64,000 nucleotides of DNA from an uncultured Bacteroidales bacterium (GCA_905233685.1 CAJOEZ010000003.1:124001-188000); one strand, 5' to 3'. Counted from the first letter of the stretch, positions 1 to 12,065 are shown. Numbers and translations: made by a program. Notes: generated by a model not told the origin, from the sequence alone.

Positions 1-454
1 CAGGCAGCACTTCCGGTTCCATCATCTGGAGTGCGGTGTTCAGCTCTTCAAGCAATTCGGGATAGTGGACGCTTTGCGCGTAGGTTAGCTTGATGGCCAA
101 AGTTTTCACCCCGATGGGCTCGTCGGAGAGTATCGAGTTGAAGCAGAAATTGAGGAAGTCAGTGCGGATGTGGTCTTGCTCAAAGGGCGTTCTTTCCAAG
201 AGATTCAGAATCAGTCGTCTTTTGGTGGTGCTTTCGGTGCGCATGGCCTCGTCGACGAGGGTGTTTTGGCGCTCAGTCAGCCATGCATCCGCCGTTTTGG
301 GCAGGTGTGTCATCACCCAAGCGGCGTTGTCGGAAGTTCGTTTGTCAGGGTCGAAGAGCAATCGGAAAAGTGTTTCCTTGAAATCAGCATTAGCCAATGC
401 CTTGGCATCGCTTCCGCTGATTCTGTCGGATAATAAGGTTTTGAGTTTGGACAT
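1..454 (-). CDS. HEAT/ARM-like helical protein (partial, runs off left edge)
   Basis: This reading frame is open from an ATG at 454 down to base 1, so only the N-terminal 151 residues are visible. It is built of short amphipathic helices, with stretches such as LFRLLFDPDKRTSDNAAW and RRLILNLLERTPF. These resemble HEAT/ARM repeats, which act as protein-protein scaffolds. There is no signal peptide, so it is probably cytoplasmic. It begins 3 bases after the stop of the aspartyl-protease gene, which implies co-transcription. The family match rests on helical pattern only and the function is unknown. Confidence 0.6.
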   Translation of the reverse strand, partial: MSKLKTLLSDRISGSDAKALANADFKETLFRLLFDPDKRTSDNAAWVMTHLPKTADAWLTERQNTLVDEAMRTESTTKRRLILNLLERTPFEQDHIRTDFLNFCFNSILSDEPIGVKTLAIKLTYAQSVHYPELLEELNTALQMMEPEVLP

Positions 455-457
455 GGT

Positions 458-1666
458 TTACCACCGATTTTTGGGCTCCAATGTGATATGCTTTTCGCTG
501 CCGTCAAGACCGATGAGGTCTATCTCTTGCATAGGCGAAAACTCAACATCACACTCCTCTTCCCAAGAATAATCGGCGACGTTTTTCCCATTGATTGCCG
601 TAATCACATCGCCCAATTCCATCCCCGCATTGGCGGCATCGCCGTCCCTGACTAACGAGGAAACGACCCATCCTTTGCCAATGTCGGTGTGGTTTTTGAA
701 ACGATAGTCGTAGGTTGGTTTTTGCCTAGATTCAGGCTCGATGCGATGAAGATAAAGCATACTATTCTTCACGTCGATAATGATATTGTACTTCGACCAC
801 ACTCCATTGCCAATCACACCTACATATTCACGTTTACTGAACGCTCCTGCTCCTTCGGGAAAGTAGGAAACTGGTACTCCTTTCAGGGTGTCGTTTCCAA
901 TGACAATTCGGTCGGGCATCATGTCCACCTGCCATTCCTGGGCCTTGTCACCTATGCCTAATTGCGCCGCATCTGTAATGTATCTTTTGCCGGAAACCGT
1001 GTTAAGACCGTATTGTTTAACCGTTTGCGCCGTAAAATCCACCGACCCACCGCTGCCCGTATCCATCAGATACCAGCCTTTGACGGTCTTTCCACCGATG
1101 GTTATGGCAGCTTGCAGCATGATTCGGTTGCTCTTGTATTGGATGGGCACCTTGATGTAATCTTTGGTGTCGGGCTTGCCTGACTTGATCTGTTTCATGT
1201 ACTTATGCTCAAAATTGATTTCAAACGGGCAGTCCGCAATGTTCTTGATGCCCAAAATGCCGTCAGCGTGGTAACCCACGGCATTCCTCAATTGCATAAT
1301 CGGTACCCAGCCATAGTAATCTTCAATGTTTCCGATGTTGATTTTCGTTCGGTCGGCAATGATCTTCACCATTGTGCTTCCAGCCGTTCCGCCTGTCCGG
1401 GCATCATATAAATTCTCAGGTTTCCAGCCGGAATGGGCCAAAAAAACGCTGTCCACTCCGAACATATCAGAAGCTCCCGTATCAAAAACAGTATTACAAC
1501 AAATTGAGTCATTGATGGTTACGGGAATATACAAATGCCCACGGTTGTACCCTCGAAAAAGGAAAGGGATGCTATCGCTCGTTTGCGCCGAAACGTTCTG
1601 GAAGGCAAGGAAAAACGCAGCTGTCGTCACAAGAAAGTTTTTCCAAGATTTCAAGTGTTTGTTCAT
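458..1666 (-). CDS. Secreted retropepsin-like aspartyl protease with C-terminal PDZ domain
   Basis: 402 residues. The N-terminal 28 residues form a signal peptide ending near VSA-QTS. Two aspartyl-protease motifs are present: FDTGAS (Asp62) and MDTGSG (Asp202). This matches the two-lobed aspartyl-protease families common in Bacteroidota. A PDZ domain follows at about 325-400 (GDAANAGMELGDVITAINGK). The product probably acts on proteins or peptides in the periplasm or at the surface, with the PDZ domain guiding the substrate. The ATG at 1666 is chosen because the signal peptide begins there; the frame stays open upstream to 1750 but that extension is not signal-like. It is followed closely by the HEAT-like gene. 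Confidence 0.8.
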   Translation of the reverse strand: MNKHLKSWKNFLVTTAAFFLAFQNVSAQTSDSIPFLFRGYNRGHLYIPVTINDSICCNTVFDTGASDMFGVDSVFLAHSGWKPENLYDARTGGTAGSTMVKIIADRTKINIGNIEDYYGWVPIMQLRNAVGYHADGILGIKNIADCPFEINFEHKYMKQIKSGKPDTKDYIKVPIQYKSNRIMLQAAITIGGKTVKGWYLMDTGSGGSVDFTAQTVKQYGLNTVSGKRYITDAAQLGIGDKAQEWQVDMMPDRIVIGNDTLKGVPVSYFPEGAGAFSKREYVGVIGNGVWSKYNIIIDVKNSMLYLHRIEPESRQKPTYDYRFKNHTDIGKGWVVSSLVRDGDAANAGMELGDVITAINGKNVADYSWEEECDVEFSPMQEIDLIGLDGSEKHITLEPKNRW

Positions 1667-1712
1667 CTTCTTGACAGGTTTGGTTTGTGGCGACAAAAAT
1701 ACACTTTTTTTA

Positions 1713-1976
1713 TTACCGTTCGCAAAAAGTGACGTGAACCATGTCGCCAAAACTCTTCCCTATCTGTTTCCGGATGTCTTTCCGCAGCCCGATAATAAAA
1801 CAAGGTGTGCCCATTTTCACGATTTGGCCGTCGTAAGGCACGCCGTCGAAAGTGGCGTGAACCAGCAGACGACCCTTGCCAAACAGCGCCGTGATGTCGA
1901 AAGGCACCTCCACGTAGGCGGCATCCATGTTCTCGTTTTGCAGGATGACCGCGTCAAATTCCAGCAGTCCTGACAT
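1713..1976 (-). CDS. DUF1905 domain protein
   Basis: 87 residues. The sequence has the DUF1905 pattern: an early FDAVILQ strand, [21 protein letters not shown], a central GTPCFIIGL and a closing VHVTF. DUF1905 proteins are small beta-barrels of unknown biochemical role, often next to or fused with YdeI/OmpD-associated domains. The start at 1976 is preferred over the longer frame to 2093, because that extension overlaps the divergent promoter and reads as spurious hydrophobic sequence. It lies 46 bases upstream of the aspartyl-protease start and may share its transcript. Confidence 0.75.
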   Translation of the reverse strand: MSGLLEFDAVILQNENMDAAYVEVPFDITALFGKGRLLVHATFDGVPYDGQIVKMGTPCFIIGLRKDIRKQIGKSFGDMVHVTFCER

Positions 1977-1993
1977 TTTTTGAAATCTTTCGG

Positions 1994-2022
1994 CAAAAAT
2001 AGAAAAAATGCTTGTACTTTTG
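1994..2022. promoter_or_regulatory. Divergent Bacteroidota-type promoters
   Basis: The 61-base gap between two divergent genes holds -7 boxes of the TAnnTTTG form on both strands. TACTTTTG at 2015-2022 (+) serves the membrane ferredoxin gene. TATTTTTG at 1994-2001 (-) serves the DUF1905 gene, with a second (-) copy at 2024-2031. No good -33 TTTG box was found at the usual spacing. Confidence 0.6.
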
Positions 2023-2037
2023 CCAAAAATAAACACA

Positions 2038-2856
2038 ATGAAAAAGTATAAAAGCGCCATTATTCTGTTTTTGGTCTTCGAGGTCATAGCCATTTCATTG
2101 TGGCTGACATCCGGCAGCCTTTTCTACCTGCTCAATTTCTCCTATATTGGATGTAGCCTTGGCATCGGACTTGCTTTGTCGGCAGCGGGATGGAAGTACG
2201 CCCGTGAATTAATACAGTTTTGCGTGGGCGCGTATATGCTTGTTTTCCTTGGTTTAATATGCAGGGAGAACATGCAGATTGAAGGATTTTGGTATTATTT
2301 ATTTTCTGGCGTGTTAGGTGCAGGTGTGCTGCATTACGCTATCGCCAAGATTTTCGGCCCGTTGCTGTTCGGACGCGGTTGGTGCGGCTTTTGCTGCTGG
2401 ACGGCCATGATTCTTGACTTGTTGCCCTACAAGCAACCTTCGGGACCAAGAAAACACATTGGCTGGATACGCTATGTCATGTTTGGCCTGTCGCTTGCTT
2501 TGGTGGTGCTGCTCATGTACTTGGGCAAAGCCAACAAGACCTCGATGTTCTACCTTTTCGTGGCAGGAAACCTTTTGTATTACGCGGTGGGAATCATCCT
2601 CGCCATAGCTTTTAAGGACAACCGCGCCTTTTGCAAGTACATTTGCCCAATCACGGTTTTCCTAAAGCCGATGAGTTATTTTTCATGGTTGCGCATCCAC
2701 TGCGATGAGGAAAAGTGTATCCATTGCGACAGGTGCCTGAAAGTCTGCCCAATGGACGTGGAGGTAAACAACAATTCGCGCCAACGGAAAAACGCCACCG
2801 AGTGCATCCTTTGCCAAAAGTGCAAGAAGGCTTGTCCGGTGAAGGCGCTGAAATAA
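2038..2856 (+). CDS. Polytopic membrane ferredoxin (NapH/CcoG-like 4Fe-4S protein)
   Basis: 272 residues. About five or six hydrophobic segments occupy residues 5-200. A GWCGFCCW motif lies between membrane segments and CKYICP comes before the C-terminal domain, as in the NapH/CcoG/RdxA 4Fe-4S membrane family. The C-terminus carries two classical clusters: [12 protein letters not shown] and [12 protein letters not shown]. The protein probably moves electrons through the inner membrane, but the partner is not visible here. The start at 2038 follows the -7 box; the frame extends 10 codons upstream into the promoter, which is unlikely to be translated. It ends 11 bases from the convergent bcp gene. 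Confidence 0.8.
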   Translation: MKKYKSAIILFLVFEVIAISLWLTSGSLFYLLNFSYIGCSLGIGLALSAAGWKYARELIQFCVGAYMLVFLGLICRENMQIEGFWYYLFSGVLGAGVLHYAIAKIFGPLLFGRGWCGFCCWTAMILDLLPYKQPSGPRKHIGWIRYVMFGLSLALVVLLMYLGKANKTSMFYLFVAGNLLYYAVGIILAIAFKDNRAFCKYICPITVFLKPMSYFSWLRIHCDEEKCIHCDRCLKVCPMDVEVNNNSRQRKNATECILCQKCKKACPVKALK

Positions 2857-2867
2857 ATCTGACGCAA

Positions 2868-3311
2868 TTACAATATCTGTCCTGAATGGTTCTTAGTATC
2901 CACTTTCCCAATGGCATCAATAATAACACCTTCTTCGTCAATGACATAGGTGGTGCGTAGCGTGCCTTCGGTCACTTTGCCGTACATCTTTTTTTCGCCC
3001 CAGGCTTCGTAGGCTTTCAAGATGGTCAGGTCGGTGTCGGCGATGAGGTGGAAAGGCAGATCGTATTTGGCAATGAAGCGTTGGTGGGAAGCGGCGCTGT
3101 CGCGGCTGACCCCCAACACGTTATAACCCAAGGCGAGGAAACGCTCGTAGTTGTCGCGCAGGTCACAAGCCTCGGCGGTACAGCCAGGGGTGCTGTCCTT
3201 GGGGTAGAAGTAAAGCACTAATTTCTTTCCAGCGAAGTCGCTCAGTTTCACGGTGTTGCCGTTTTCGTCTTTGCCCTCAAAGTAGGGGGCTTTGGCTCCT
3301 TTTTGCAGCAT
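2868..3311 (-). CDS. bcp: Thioredoxin-dependent thiol peroxidase (Bcp/PrxQ)
   Basis: 147 residues, the normal length for the family. The peroxidatic cysteine is in TPGCTAEACDLRD (Cys44), with a resolving cysteine five residues later (Cys49), as in atypical 2-Cys PrxQ enzymes. It reduces hydrogen and organic peroxides in the cytoplasm with electrons from thioredoxin. The ends fit the family: LSDFAGKKLVLYFYPKD near the start and TTYVIDEEG near the end. It lies 37 bases downstream of the secreted esterase gene and may be read from the same transcript. Confidence 0.92.
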   Translation of the reverse strand: MLQKGAKAPYFEGKDENGNTVKLSDFAGKKLVLYFYPKDSTPGCTAEACDLRDNYERFLALGYNVLGVSRDSAASHQRFIAKYDLPFHLIADTDLTILKAYEAWGEKKMYGKVTEGTLRTTYVIDEEGVIIDAIGKVDTKNHSGQIL

Positions 3312-3348
3312 GGTAATATTTGTTTAATTGTTTTGTCATTCCAAACCA

Positions 3349-4569
3349 CTAATATTTCTCAAACTTAACCGCAGAGGTCCCGCTTTTTTTGCGGTACAAC
3401 AGCAAATAAACACCCTGAGGAAGTCTGCTCACGTCGAAGCTCAAATCATGGCTTGCCGTCGTCTTGAAAGTATGCCAGCATCTCCCCGATAGGTCAATCA
3501 CGACAAAGGAACCCTCTTCCGTCGCCCCTGACACGTGAAGCATATCAGTAACAGGGTTGGGATGCACAGAAAGCAAGGGCTCAACATGTTCTTCCATTCC
3601 GATGACACCATTATCTAGATGTCGCAAAAGGAAATTGCGGACAATGCTGAAGCAACTGTCAAACTTGGGCATGTCCAACTGATAGTTGCTGGTAAAGTAA
3701 AACGCATGTTCCTCACCCTCAAAAGGATGTAACTCGAAATCGGGATGCTGCACTTCGGCGAGACGTTCCGCAATGGAATGCGAGCCGTACATGTAAGGCA
3801 TCAGGCTGGGTAGCCATCCGCCGTAGCAATAGCCCGAGTCGTATGGAACTGTGTTGTCTTCGGTGCCGTGGATGAGGCAAACGGGCGTGGTTTCATCGTC
3901 ATCGATAAAGTCGAGGTCTAACACACCTCCCCATTGCGGGATGATTCCAGCCACTTTGGGTGAATAACCGAGATATTCGACATAACCCGATTCATGCATT
4001 CCGCCCAAGTCGGGATTGCTATAGGTCTCGGCGGGACGCTCATCCTCGTCCACGAAGACCTCGTGCAGAATGGCGATGGAACCAGCCGAATTGCCCAACA
4101 GGAAAATGGAAGCCGTGTCGATGCGGTATTCTTCGCCATGCGCCTTGAAAAACCGCACCGCCGAACTGACGTCCTGCGAGGCCATGTAAGCCGTGCGAAC
4201 CAGTCCCGTCGCCGACAACCCAGTGAGGGGCAGCAAACGGTAATCAATGGACGCGGCCACGTAGCCGTAAGTCGATAAACGGTTGCAATACTCTTTCATA
4301 TCGGAGAAATCGCGGCTACCGGTGACGAAAGCACCGCCAAACACAGTGATGACCAAAGGCCGCCTTGCCATGGTGTCGCCCACCGGCTCGTAAAAGTCAA
4401 GATACAAGGTGGAGGGCGATGAGGCTCCCTGCGCAGTGGCGCTACTGAAGGGGATGGCCTCGGTGCAGGCCACCTCGTCGAATATAGGTTGCTCAAATCG
4501 GCCCGGCTGAGCTTTCGCCAAGCCCGTCAAACACAGCAGGAAGCCTGCCAACAATGTGATTCTTTTCAT
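3349..4569 (-). CDS. Secreted alpha/beta-hydrolase (carboxylesterase-like) with T9SS sorting domain
   Basis: 406 residues with a signal peptide (residues 1-20, cleaved near AKA-Q). An alpha/beta-hydrolase fold follows: an oxyanion-hole segment FGGAF at 77-81, the nucleophile elbow GNSAGS (Ser161), a candidate acid in HGTEDNTVPY (Asp238) and a candidate histidine in GEEHAF (His288). The C-terminal ~75 residues form a type A T9SS domain, with HPNPVTDMLHVSG and a closing LPQGVYLLLYRKK. It is exported by the Sec and T9SS routes and probably cleaves ester-linked decorations or lipids outside the cell. It sits between the PAP2-VanX fusion (21-base gap) and bcp. Confidence 0.82.
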   Translation of the reverse strand: MKRITLLAGFLLCLTGLAKAQPGRFEQPIFDEVACTEAIPFSSATAQGASSPSTLYLDFYEPVGDTMARRPLVITVFGGAFVTGSRDFSDMKEYCNRLSTYGYVAASIDYRLLPLTGLSATGLVRTAYMASQDVSSAVRFFKAHGEEYRIDTASIFLLGNSAGSIAILHEVFVDEDERPAETYSNPDLGGMHESGYVEYLGYSPKVAGIIPQWGGVLDLDFIDDDETTPVCLIHGTEDNTVPYDSGYCYGGWLPSLMPYMYGSHSIAERLAEVQHPDFELHPFEGEEHAFYFTSNYQLDMPKFDSCFSIVRNFLLRHLDNGVIGMEEHVEPLLSVHPNPVTDMLHVSGATEEGSFVVIDLSGRCWHTFKTTASHDLSFDVSRLPQGVYLLLYRKKSGTSAVKFEKY

Positions 4570-4590
4570 AGTGATAGTTTTACAATAGTT

Positions 4591-6006
4591 TTACAGTTTC
4601 TTTACGGGGAACGTGAAATAAGTGTCCGGGAACGGCTCGTTCTTCAATGTGAAGTGCCACCATTCCGAATCTAAAGCCTTGAAACCGTGGCGCAACATGG
4701 CCTCGCGCAGAATCATGCGATTGGCAAATTGCTTGGCGGTGATGGAACGTCCGGCAGGGCTTTTGCTGTTGTCGCCAGTGTATTCGCCAGTCTCGGGATT
4801 GCCACAGAAGTCTGGGTGGCTTTCAGGCCCAAACCAGTCGAAGGTGCCGCCCATGTCAACTTCCTTCTCCGTGGCCATGTCAAAGAGTGTCAAATCAACT
4901 GTGGAGCCGCGCGTGTGGCCGCTCTTTTCCATGATGTATAACTGGTCGAAGAGGACGCTCTTGTCCAGATTAGGATAGAAGTAAGGCTTCATCAGCGTGT
5001 CGGAGATGTCGGCAGCCCAGCGCACAAAGTTGTCGACAGCGCACTGGGGACGATAGGCATCATAAATCTTCAGACGATAGCCTTGCTTCATCACATCGTC
5101 GCTTACGGCTTTCAAGGCTTCGGCGGCCTGTTTCGTGAGCAAAGCGGTAGGCTCCAAATAGCCGTCGATGCGTGTCCCGACAAAATTGTAGGTGCCGAAA
5201 TAGCGAATCTCCAAAATGGCATCTGGGACGGCCTCGGCCAGATTGACGAAATGAGAAGCGTCGTCGGTGGACGGAATGGCCCCCGACAGCCGCTTGAACT
5301 CGTCCTGGGCCTTTGCCAGTTGCTCAAGGAACTCAGGACTGGTGTGCAAAGCTGCAAAGCCGATGCTGGCACCCACTCGGGTGGCATCGATGTCGCTTTG
5401 CCAGTGAGCACCTTCAATCACGCGGCTTTCGCAATACATCCATGCTCGAGCGAAGAGGGTGTCGGCCCGCGCCGGGTTGATTTCCGCCAAAAGCAAAGCA
5501 GCCAGCCAGCCTCGCATCGTGTGGCCCGAAGGATAGCTGCCTTCACCACTCAACTCCGCCTCCGTTTCCGGAGACAACAGATGTTCTTCATACATCTCGA
5601 ACGGACGCAGTCTGTGATAGAACGCCTTGGGAGCCACCCGCATCTGGTCGGTGGTGGCCATGCTGTTCACCATAAGCTTCCAGATTTCAGGTGTCTCCGT
5701 TTTGGACATGGTCAGTCCGAAAGGAACGTTGAACTCTGCCAATAGAGCCTCGTATGACCATACGGCATCACGTCTGGCAATGGCGGCGCGCACCGAGTCG
5801 AGGCGCTGTATTTTCCCCCATTGGTAACGTACCACATCGTAGGAGAATTCCGGGCTGTTAAAAGAAGGCGGCGGCGGCAAGCACTTGATGAGGTCGGGCA
5901 ACTCTTCAGTGCTGAAATACAACTTAATGTCGTCATTTTGTGCCTTGACTTGAAGGCTGCCGCAGAAAAAGATGGCGGCAAGCATCACGAAATAAAACCG
6001 TTTCAT
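4591..6006 (-). CDS. Class A acid phosphatase (PAP2) fused to VanX-like D-Ala-D-Ala dipeptidase
   Basis: 471 residues with a signal peptide (1-22). Residues ~50-235 carry the class A acid phosphatase/PAP2 signature: Lys127...RLRP (Arg134), SYPSGH (159-162) and SR(194-195)...H201...D205. Residues ~255-471 match the M15D/VanX dipeptidase family: YDAYRP (Arg319), SGHTRGSTVDL (zinc ligands His364 and Asp371) and EWWHF (catalytic Glu448, ligand His451). Both halves keep all active-site residues. The predicted product is a periplasmic enzyme that removes phosphate from one substrate and splits D-Ala-D-Ala or another dipeptide. Its place in envelope turnover is inferred. Confidence 0.85.
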   Translation of the reverse strand: MKRFYFVMLAAIFFCGSLQVKAQNDDIKLYFSTEELPDLIKCLPPPPSFNSPEFSYDVVRYQWGKIQRLDSVRAAIARRDAVWSYEALLAEFNVPFGLTMSKTETPEIWKLMVNSMATTDQMRVAPKAFYHRLRPFEMYEEHLLSPETEAELSGEGSYPSGHTMRGWLAALLLAEINPARADTLFARAWMYCESRVIEGAHWQSDIDATRVGASIGFAALHTSPEFLEQLAKAQDEFKRLSGAIPSTDDASHFVNLAEAVPDAILEIRYFGTYNFVGTRIDGYLEPTALLTKQAAEALKAVSDDVMKQGYRLKIYDAYRPQCAVDNFVRWAADISDTLMKPYFYPNLDKSVLFDQLYIMEKSGHTRGSTVDLTLFDMATEKEVDMGGTFDWFGPESHPDFCGNPETGEYTGDNSKSPAGRSITAKQFANRMILREAMLRHGFKALDSEWWHFTLKNEPFPDTYFTFPVKKL

Positions 6007-6070
6007 ATCAATTCAATGTGTAATTTCTTTATTGTGAGCAAGGTGTAATGGTGTTTTCGATGACAGTGGT

Positions 6071-8462
<2,392 letters not shown>

Positions 8463-8484
8463 CATTTCAAAAAGTATGGGACGA

Positions 8485-11400
8485 TCACTTCACCACAACC
8501 TTCTTCACGGTAGTTTGTGTGCCAGAGGTCAGGCGGAGGAAGTAAATGCCTTTCGACATGTTGTCAACACTGATTTCCATCGTGCCACGGCCGTTGCCCG
8601 TGCTCACCATCTGGCCCATGCCATTGAACATTTCGTAGCTGTACTGGGCGTTTCCGCCGTTGACATACAGCGTGTTGCTGACGGGGTTGGGATAGAGGGC
8701 AAACTCGGCTTCGTTTTCTTCGAGGCCCCATTCGGCATCGACGATGACGCATTCAGGTGCGGAGCTGCCGTTTTCGTAGTTGACGATAACGCAGTAGGTG
8801 TAGGAGCCTTCGTGGCTGACCATGTCGGTGAAGGTATTTTCCTCGGTCTTTTCGAGTTCGATACCGTTACGCATGACGGTGTAGTTGATAGCGTCTTCCA
8901 TAGCATCCCAAGTCAGGATGATGCTTTCCACTTCCACGTTGTAAGCCAAATTCGAAACAGGCTCGAGGGTTCCAATTTGCGGAGTGACAGCGCAGTTGCA
9001 TTCAAACTCGAAGTGGTAGCTTGAGTTCAAATTTGATCCTGAGGTGATTTGGTCGCCGCCTTCGTAATGGACGGTGAAGGAGCATTCGCTGGAGTATTGT
9101 CCGCTAATCCAACCTAAAGACACAAGGACGCCGTTACCGATTTCGAGAGTGTAGGAAGCGGTATAACCGTCCGAGATGGTCAGATTCTGCGAAGGTGTGC
9201 CGTCGTTGAAGGAAACCCTCAGTTGGTTGCCGTTCCAGCCGTCGCCATAGCTGTCGTTGAGGTCGAAAACGACGTTGCAGGAGTTTTTCAATACAGCCGA
9301 ACCCTCAGCATTCAAACCACCGTCGGCAGTCAGGACGAAGTTGACGGTGATTTGTTCGGTTTCGGGGCAGGCTTCGTCGATGGCGATTTCGAACACGCAG
9401 ATGGCAAGGCCTTCAGGGTCGATGGAGCCAACCTCAACACTTTCGTTGAGGATGGTGACAAACTCGTTCTCGCAGATGATGGAGCCCAAGGCATTGGTGG
9501 CCATGTAGTGGCCCACATTTTGGAAGGTCGCTGTCAATGTCAAGGTTTGACCAGGGATGAAGCCATTGGCCCAATCCAGGCCAGTATAGTCGAGGATGGC
9601 TTGTTGGGCAGTAACGAAGCCCTTGCCCGTCCAAACCTCGTCGCCGCAAGTCATCGTGATGTCTACTTGGAAACGGGTTCCGTCCTCGACGCCTTCTGCG
9701 ATGATGCAGCTGAATGCGTCAGTGAGAGTGATGATATCATTGGCGGGCAGCACGTCAAATTCGTCGGTGCTGTTGAGGATGGTCAGACGCTCGTCTGTGC
9801 AGCTCAGGGTGACGGTGGTGGTGCCGATGGTCGGGTCAACACCAACGTTCTTGAGGCTCACGCTCAGACTGGTTTCCACATTGACGGGAGCACAGCTGGG
9901 GGTGAAGTCGGCCACAGTGAGGAAAGCACCTTCAGCGGGCAGCACTTCCACTTGCATTACTTCAGTGACCTTGTTGTAGCCCATCACGGTCAACGTGGCC
10001 ATGCCAACGTTGCTCATTGGAGCAAAATTCAAAGTGGCGGTACCGTTGTTGATGTGGGTTGTGGCTATGACTTCGCCGTCCATCATAAGGGTGGCAATGC
10101 CATACTGGGTGTCCTCGGCGCTGATTTCCAATTCGTCCATGCCAAGCATCAGAATGGCAGGATTGCAAGTGATGTTCATGCTGACAGGGTTGTCGGTGCG
10201 TACCATCAGGCTCGGGTCGCCGAAGAGGATCCACGTGTTGTGGGTGGAGCCGTTGTCGCTGGGATGCATGTCAAGGATGTACATGTTGCCGTTCAGCGAT
10301 GCGCCGCCGAAGGTGTGGTGGAACTTGTCGGAGTTCTTCCACTCGGTGAGGATGTCCACCATCTCGTCTTGACCCGTCATTGGAGGCACCCAGGGCTGTG
10401 AAATCCAGCTGAACATGCCGCCGATGGCACCGGTAGGACGACCTGTGTTGTTGTTGGTGGCTCTCAGCCAAGCTTCACCGAAGCAGTTGCCGTTGAACTC
10501 ACCGTTGTTGCAGGCCACCGACCAGATGTAGGGCCATTTGTCGTCATTCACCAAAGCGTTCACATGGCTGTTACTGTAGTTGGCTACAGCCCAGCTCGTT
10601 TGCGAGCCGTGGTTGCAGTAGTTGCAGATGCTCTTGCCTTCGTTGAAGTCGGCGCTGATGGCGGTGGCATTGGTGCCGCTGCCTACGCCGCTGTATTGTT
10701 GTGTCACGGTTTCGTAGGTGTAGTGCATCAGGGTGTCGCGGATGTAGTTCATGTGTACATAGTCGGCTTCACCGTGGTGACCTTGTCCAGCACCTTCGTT
10801 GGCACCGATGCCGATGCCTTGGTTGAGCCAGGTGAGGCCTTCAGGCATATCGCGCTCATAATAGAGAACCTTCTCGACATGGGTTTCCACATCTTTCAAA
10901 GCTTGCACCGAGAAACGGCCGGTAAGGGCTTCAAGGTAATAGTCGTTGCCTTCGAGTTGGCCAAACCAGTTGTCGGAACGTCCGCCGCTCATCGAGTGAG
11001 GGGTGATGTCGGCATAGTCGCCGACGAGAAGGATGTAAACCAAGTTGCGCTCGGGGTCGTTGTAGATGTTGGAGATGTAGTTCTTGATTTGGTTGTCGTT
11101 GTTGCCACCGGCTTCGGCCACGCTCACCATCGTGGTGGGGCGTCCCGACTGGTTTTTCCAGTCTACAAAAGGCTGCATGGCTTCTAAGTATTGTTCGGGA
11201 CAGATGACGAGCATTTCGCCAAGGTCTTCGACGAAAATGTACTTGGCATCGTTTTCCTTGAAGTTGATGAAACGGCTTTCGTAGGCGGCCTTCATCTCAG
11301 GAGAAACCTTAGTGGATGCCTTGCGGGCAACCTTTTGGTTGATGCCGTTGTCGCTCACCTTATTCATAGCGATGGTCAGATGGTGATAGACGCGCAAGGT

Positions 11401-11940
11401 CTTCGTCGCGGGGTTGTAGGCGAAGGGGCGCACCATGATGTTTTGTCCGCGGAAGTCACGGATGATGTAAGGCGTTTCTAACTCGGCTTGGTCAGCAGGG
11501 TAGAAAGCATCCTGGCTGTACATCGGGCCATAGCTGTAAGGCACGTCATCGGGGTTGATCTGACGGCTGAAGTTACCCTTCGAGGGGGCAATCTCAACGT
11601 TTTGGTAGTCCGTGTACTCGCTCTTGACGACCACAGCCTTCATCTCAGCTCTGTCGCCGATGATGGCGGGAACGGGGAAATGGGGCAGGTCGGGCGCACC
11701 AGCCTCAAGCATCGAGGCCATCTTGGGGACGCTCACGATGTGCTGCACACCGTTGGGGGTACTCACTCTGGTTAACTCAAAGCCGCCGAGCGTGAAATCG
11801 ACCACGACTTGCTTCTCGCTGCTCGAGACCAACGTGACTGAGGGACCCGTCGGCTCACTCTTGCCGAGGCTGGTCCAATGTTGGGCGAATGCCATCGTTG
11901 ACAACGCCACCAACACGAGGGATAATAACAGTTTTTTCAT
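8485..11940 (-). CDS. C25 (gingipain-family) cysteine peptidase with T9SS sorting domain, copy 1
   Basis: 1151 residues with a signal peptide (1-19). A propeptide region is followed by a C25 catalytic domain (~230-620) holding NHGSQTSW (His444) and SVACNNGEFNG (Cys477). The 33-residue spacing is the same as in gingipains. Then come Ig-like/CARDB-like beta domains, a SYGDGWNG domain (~900-990), a fibronectin-III-like domain and a type A T9SS domain (LYPNPVSNTLYVNGG...KGIYFLRLTSG). It is probably a secreted or surface-bound endopeptidase matured by removal of the propeptide. The start at 11940 begins the signal peptide and follows a -7 box. It is the most divergent of three C25 genes here. Substrate specificity cannot be read from the sequence. 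Confidence 0.88.
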   Translation of the reverse strand: MKKLLLSLVLVALSTMAFAQHWTSLGKSEPTGPSVTLVSSSEKQVVVDFTLGGFELTRVSTPNGVQHIVSVPKMASMLEAGAPDLPHFPVPAIIGDRAEMKAVVVKSEYTDYQNVEIAPSKGNFSRQINPDDVPYSYGPMYSQDAFYPADQAELETPYIIRDFRGQNIMVRPFAYNPATKTLRVYHHLTIAMNKVSDNGINQKVARKASTKVSPEMKAAYESRFINFKENDAKYIFVEDLGEMLVICPEQYLEAMQPFVDWKNQSGRPTTMVSVAEAGGNNDNQIKNYISNIYNDPERNLVYILLVGDYADITPHSMSGGRSDNWFGQLEGNDYYLEALTGRFSVQALKDVETHVEKVLYYERDMPEGLTWLNQGIGIGANEGAGQGHHGEADYVHMNYIRDTLMHYTYETVTQQYSGVGSGTNATAISADFNEGKSICNYCNHGSQTSWAVANYSNSHVNALVNDDKWPYIWSVACNNGEFNGNCFGEAWLRATNNNTGRPTGAIGGMFSWISQPWVPPMTGQDEMVDILTEWKNSDKFHHTFGGASLNGNMYILDMHPSDNGSTHNTWILFGDPSLMVRTDNPVSMNITCNPAILMLGMDELEISAEDTQYGIATLMMDGEVIATTHINNGTATLNFAPMSNVGMATLTVMGYNKVTEVMQVEVLPAEGAFLTVADFTPSCAPVNVETSLSVSLKNVGVDPTIGTTTVTLSCTDERLTILNSTDEFDVLPANDIITLTDAFSCIIAEGVEDGTRFQVDITMTCGDEVWTGKGFVTAQQAILDYTGLDWANGFIPGQTLTLTATFQNVGHYMATNALGSIICENEFVTILNESVEVGSIDPEGLAICVFEIAIDEACPETEQITVNFVLTADGGLNAEGSAVLKNSCNVVFDLNDSYGDGWNGNQLRVSFNDGTPSQNLTISDGYTASYTLEIGNGVLVSLGWISGQYSSECSFTVHYEGGDQITSGSNLNSSYHFEFECNCAVTPQIGTLEPVSNLAYNVEVESIILTWDAMEDAINYTVMRNGIELEKTEENTFTDMVSHEGSYTYCVIVNYENGSSAPECVIVDAEWGLEENEAEFALYPNPVSNTLYVNGGNAQYSYEMFNGMGQMVSTGNGRGTMEISVDNMSKGIYFLRLTSGTQTTVKKVVVK

Positions 11941-11993
11941 TGGTGAATGAATTGATTGATGATTGAATTGTTGATGATTTCGTTTAAAGGCCG

Positions 11994-12001
11994 CAAAGAT
12001 A
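11994..12001 (-). promoter_or_regulatory. -7 promoter box for C25 copy 1
   Basis: TATCTTTG on the minus strand, 53 bases upstream of the start, inside an otherwise AT-rich leader. Confidence 0.55.
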
Positions 12002-12065
12002 CAAATCTTTTTCGTGCGGTAGTAGGTTTGTGGAAGTTTTTTCAATTGCTGTCGTCGATTTTGTG

